From: Natronosalvus caseinilyticus
GTDB taxonomy: Archaea > Halobacteriota > Halobacteria > Halobacteriales > Natrialbaceae
Direction: 5' to 3'
NCBI RefSeq assembly: GCF_017357105.1
Contig: NZ_CP071596.1
Location: 1,798,001-1,862,000 of the forward strand
Length of the DNA stretch: 64,000 bases
Shown here: piece after piece, positions 61,053-64,000 of the stretch
How positions within the stretch are numbered: the first letter of the stretch is position 1
Layout of the letters: every line of letters starts with the position of its first letter
Notes under the pieces: generated by a model
The model's input: only the letters and a program-made list of their open reading frames with translations
Database searches by the model: none
Told to the model about the DNA's origin: nothing
Program-made: the position numbers and the translations under genes

Positions 61053-61817
61053 CTACTCTGCCCGTCCGCGCGCTTCGCTGTTCGCCTCGATCAACTGGAT
61101 CAACACCGAGGCGAACAGCGAGTCAGCGCTCCAGATGGCGGTTTCGCTCCCGTCGTCGTCGACGACACTGAGTAGAATCGTCTGGTCGTCGACGATCAGG
61201 ATCCGTCCCGACCGATCGTCGGCCTGGCGATGTTCCGGGGACTCGAACACCGCGATGCCCTCGAGCCGTTCGAACCGCGACCGGACTTCGGGTTCGGCGC
61301 TCACGGCCGTCACTTCGAGGCCCTCCTCGGCGCTGCTCTCGAGCAGTTGTTCGATTTCGTCGGTGACGAGCGGCGGGAGTCGCGCGCCGAATATGATGCG
61401 CTCTTCGGCGCGCGAGCAGAGGTCGACCACGCGGTCGTCGATGCGCGCTCGGCCGCGAACCGTCCAGATGTCTTCCTGTTCTTCCTCGCCCCCGGGTTCC
61501 TCCCGGACGCGCTCGACGTAGTCGAAGGCGCGCTCCTGTTCTGACTCGAAGCGCGAGCGGAGGATCGAACGCGCTTCCTCGAGGTTCACCGGTCGGTATC
61601 GGATGGGACTGGACTGTTGCATCTCGAGGAGTCCGCGGTCGGCGAGGCTCTCGGCCACGCTGTAGACCTGCGAGCGGGGGACGTCGGCGACGCTCGCGAC
61701 GTCTCGAGCGGTGCCCGAGCCGAGTTGCTGGAGCGCGATGAACACCCGGGCTTCGTAGCTCGTCAGTCCGAGTCGTTCGAAGGACTCGATGGCGTCGTTC
61801 TCGGTCGGCGCGCTCAC
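61053..61817 (-). CDS. TrmB-family transcriptional regulator
   Basis: The 254-residue protein begins with a TrmB-type winged helix: AIESFERLGLTSYEARVFIALQQLGSGTARDVASVADVPRSQVYSVAESLADRGLLEMQQ. It continues with a coiled segment (ILRSRFESEQERAFDYVERV) and a phospholipase D-like/sugar-sensor domain. The start is GTG at 61817, and the upstream RND gene ends at 61814 in an overlapping GTGA, so the two form a coupled operon. TrmB regulators respond to small molecules such as sugars or redox signals and often control the adjacent gene. Confidence 0.9.
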   Translation of the reverse strand: MSAPTENDAIESFERLGLTSYEARVFIALQQLGSGTARDVASVADVPRSQVYSVAESLADRGLLEMQQSSPIRYRPVNLEEARSILRSRFESEQERAFDYVERVREEPGGEEEQEDIWTVRGRARIDDRVVDLCSRAEERIIFGARLPPLVTDEIEQLLESSAEEGLEVTAVSAEPEVRSRFERLEGIAVFESPEHRQADDRSGRILIVDDQTILLSVVDDDGSETAIWSADSLFASVLIQLIEANSEARGRAE

Positions 61818-64000
61818 TCGTCGTCACCTCCGGCGGTCGCGTCGCTGGTCTCGTGACCGCTGTCGCCGGCCTCGCGGCCGCCGTCGCTGGCCGGCGTCGG
61901 CCGGTCGGTCGACCAGTCGGCACTCGACAGGTCGGGGCCGAGGTAGCGCGTCCAGAGCACCAGGAGCGTCGGGAGGACGATCACGCTCGCGAGGAACGCG
62001 TAGATGATCGTCAGCCCGGTGATGATCCCGAACTGGCGAAGGACTGGCAGGATGGCGAACGCGAGGACGCCGAACCCGCCGACGGTCGTCGCGGCGCTGC
62101 CCAGGAGCGCGCCGCCGGTGCCGGTGACGGTCGTCTCCATGGCCGTCCAGACGTTCCCCTGGCGCTCGAGCTCGAGCATGTACCGGGAGCTGACGTGGAT
62201 GCTGTAGGCGATGCCCAGTCCAATCGTGAGGCTGGTGATCATCCCCGTGAGGACGTTGAACGACATCCCCAGCAGATACATCGAGCCGAGGATCCAGCTC
62301 ACCGCGAGCGCGACCGGCAACAGTGTCACGACCCCCAGCGTCGCGCCCTTCCCCGTCAACCAGTAGGCCAGCGAGAGGAAGACCACGACCGCGACGAGCG
62401 TGATCAGCAGGCTTTCAAGGACGGTCTGCATCAGGTCGTTCTCGACGACGTGGTTGACGATCGGGTCGCCGGTAGCGGTCGCCTCCCAGCGCGGGTCGGT
62501 GCCGCCGTCGTCGATGCCGTCCGCGATGGCGCGCATCTCCGCGGTGACGTCCGCGAGGTCGGCATTACCCTGGACCGCGATCGATAGCTGGACCGCCTCG
62601 TACTCGCCGTCGTCGGTCCGGTAGACGTACTGGGCGGCCGACGGTTCGACCTCGAGCAGGTGGTCGTAGACGCCCTCGAGGTTCTCGGTCGGCACCGAGT
62701 CGGGCCCGCCGCCGGCGGCGGTGAAGGTCTCGTTGAACGACTCGTTCTCGGCGGCCACGTCGCGCATGGTCGACAGCGGCCCGGAGACGTCGGCCTCACC
62801 GTTCGGCAGGACGTAGACGACGTCCTCGTTCGCGGCGGCGGCCGATTCGGCCGCGTCCAGGCGCTCGAGCGTCTCCGGATCGGTGACGTCGCCTGTCACC
62901 AGAACCTGGGCGCGGACGTCCTGGCGCTGGAAGTGGTCGTTGACGTAGTTCAGGTTGGACTTGGCGTTGTATTCGCCCGGACTCAGCGGCCCCAAGTTGT
63001 CGGTCCAGGCTGGCGGACTCTCCGCGAGGAAGTCCTCCTCGCTGAAGGAGGTGTCGACCTGGCTCGCGCCGTAGACCCCACCTGCGGTCAACAGGAGTGC
63101 CACGACGAGGACCACGAGGGGCACCTTGCGTGCGGCCGTGGATCCGAGGGTGAGAGCGTCGCTGAACCGGCCGCTCCCCGTTCCGAACGCTCGTTTTCGC
63201 CGGTCGAACCCGCGGGACTCGAGCAGGTCGTCGAGTTCGACCTTCGCGGCGGGGACGAGCACGCCGAAGATTGCCAGCGCCGCGACGATGCCGAACGAAC
63301 TGACGATGCCGAAGTCGCGGATGGGGGCGATAGGACTGATGAGGTTCGAGAGGAACCCGATGACCGTCGTCGCGGTCACCCAGACGAGGGCGATGCCGAC
63401 GCCGGCGAGCGCTACTTTCATCGACCCGCGAACGTCGTCGGTCGTCCGCTCGTCCTCGCGTTGCTCCCGGTGACGCATGAAGACGTGAATCGCGTAGTCG
63501 ATCGAGAGGCCGATCAATAAGACGGGTACGGCGACGAACATCTGGTTGAACGCGATGTCGGCCCAGCCCATGAAGCCGAACGTCCAGACCAGCACCAGCA
63601 GGATGCCGAGGACGCCCAGCGCGATGTCGATCAGGTCGCGGTAGGCGATGGCGAGCGCCGCGACGACGAACAGCAGCGCCAGCGGGCCGACGATGGCCAG
63701 GCTGTCGCCCATCGACCGATCGATCTCGTCCGTGATGACGCCCGCACCGAAGATGAGGTACTCCTCGACCCCGTCGTGCTCGCTCGCGAGCGTCTGCATG
63801 TCGAGCTGGGCGTCGAGTGCGGGTCCGCCGCCACCGCCCATCTCGGCCATGCCGCCACCCTCGGAGGTCTGGGTGACGAACAGCATTCGCGCCTCGGCAG
63901 ACGTCTCGCCCGGCTCGTAATCCGCGGGCATGAACGCGAGTGCGGTGGTGTCCTCGCCGTCGTCGGATAGGACGTCTGCGATGAGCTCCTCGTACTCGTC
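61814..64000 (-). CDS. MMPL/RND-family transporter, C-terminal part (5' end beyond window)
   Basis: The frame runs to the window edge with no start, so only the last 728 codons are seen. Features include membrane helices with PLALLFVVAALAIAYRDLIDIALGVLGILLVLVWTFGFMGWADIA and the FDGIDYAIHVFMRHRE-type MMPL motif LLIGLSIDYAIHVFMRHREQ. A large extracytoplasmic loop (about residues 290-480) follows, then a second set of helices with TIGLGIAYSIHVSSRYMLE. Such proteins export lipids or drugs using the proton motive force. The C-terminal tail is Gly/Asp/Ser-rich. It shares an operon with the downstream TrmB gene. Confidence 0.85.
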   Translation of the reverse strand, partial: DEYEELIADVLSDDGEDTTALAFMPADYEPGETSAEARMLFVTQTSEGGGMAEMGGGGGPALDAQLDMQTLASEHDGVEEYLIFGAGVITDEIDRSMGDSLAIVGPLALLFVVAALAIAYRDLIDIALGVLGILLVLVWTFGFMGWADIAFNQMFVAVPVLLIGLSIDYAIHVFMRHREQREDERTTDDVRGSMKVALAGVGIALVWVTATTVIGFLSNLISPIAPIRDFGIVSSFGIVAALAIFGVLVPAAKVELDDLLESRGFDRRKRAFGTGSGRFSDALTLGSTAARKVPLVVLVVALLLTAGGVYGASQVDTSFSEEDFLAESPPAWTDNLGPLSPGEYNAKSNLNYVNDHFQRQDVRAQVLVTGDVTDPETLERLDAAESAAAANEDVVYVLPNGEADVSGPLSTMRDVAAENESFNETFTAAGGGPDSVPTENLEGVYDHLLEVEPSAAQYVYRTDDGEYEAVQLSIAVQGNADLADVTAEMRAIADGIDDGGTDPRWEATATGDPIVNHVVENDLMQTVLESLLITLVAVVVFLSLAYWLTGKGATLGVVTLLPVALAVSWILGSMYLLGMSFNVLTGMITSLTIGLGIAYSIHVSSRYMLELERQGNVWTAMETTVTGTGGALLGSAATTVGGFGVLAFAILPVLRQFGIITGLTIIYAFLASVIVLPTLLVLWTRYLGPDLSSADWSTDRPTPASDGGREAGDSGHETSDATAGGDDE

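Overview
The window reads as chromosome of an extremely halophilic archaeon (class Halobacteria). From about 4.5 kb rightwards the DNA is GC-rich and the proteins are strongly acidic. The gene set is haloarchaeal: DNA topoisomerase VI beside DNA gyrase, a HalOD1 protein, a Bat-type HTH-10 regulator, AglJ/AglM N-glycosylation enzymes, archaeal Elp3, aPelota, TrmB regulators and an Mrp/Mnh antiporter operon. The order Natrialbales is plausible but not proven. All calls were made by reading the sequence, without database searches.

Layout. Positions 1-~4470 are AT-richer, gene-poor accessory DNA: a short tyrosine recombinase, an HNH nuclease-like protein with two C-terminal membrane helices, a second full-length tyrosine recombinase, and long non-coding stretches holding nested imperfect inverted repeats. 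This DNA ends at a tRNA-Ser(TGA)-like sequence whose 5' acceptor strand does not pair with its 3' strand; 22 bp of its 3' end recur about 100 bp further on. I read this as the right end of an integrated element, with stacked att copies. 4.9-9.3 kb carries metabolic genes (DUF892, crotonase, D-2-hydroxyacid dehydrogenase, metallo-hydrolase, zinc-ribbon membrane protein). 9.3-17.7 kb holds all type II topoisomerase genes: top6B-top6A leftwards, gyrB-gyrA rightwards, from a shared intergenic region. A VapBC-like pair follows. 19-30 kb holds a PP-loop protein, a polytopic membrane protein, a lone PstB-type ATPase, aglJ, aglM and methyltransferases. 30-42 kb is mixed: DUF302, HTH regulators, HalOD1, a rhodanese/metallo-beta-lactamase protein, thiol proteins, MscS, OYE-type oxidoreductase, BtpA, a dUTPase-superfamily protein, a geranylgeranyl-reductase-family protein and UspA. 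42.3-44 kb is elp3. 44.1-50.8 kb is a complete mnhABCDEFG operon with translational-coupling overlaps. 51-64 kb has a SHOCT protein, a wHTH-PAS-histidine kinase, DUF6176, an S1/OB/DHH protein, UPF0173 hydrolase, OsmC, DUF4870, pelota, and a TrmB-RND operon cut off by the window end.

How it works together. Core genes cover supercoil control, sodium/proton homeostasis, N-glycan assembly, tRNA wobble modification and ribosome rescue. The most unusual material is in the left element (structured non-coding DNA, membrane-tethered HNH protein, stacked att copies), in the duplicated insertion of Top6B, and in a Z-DNA-prone tract at the gyrB promoter.
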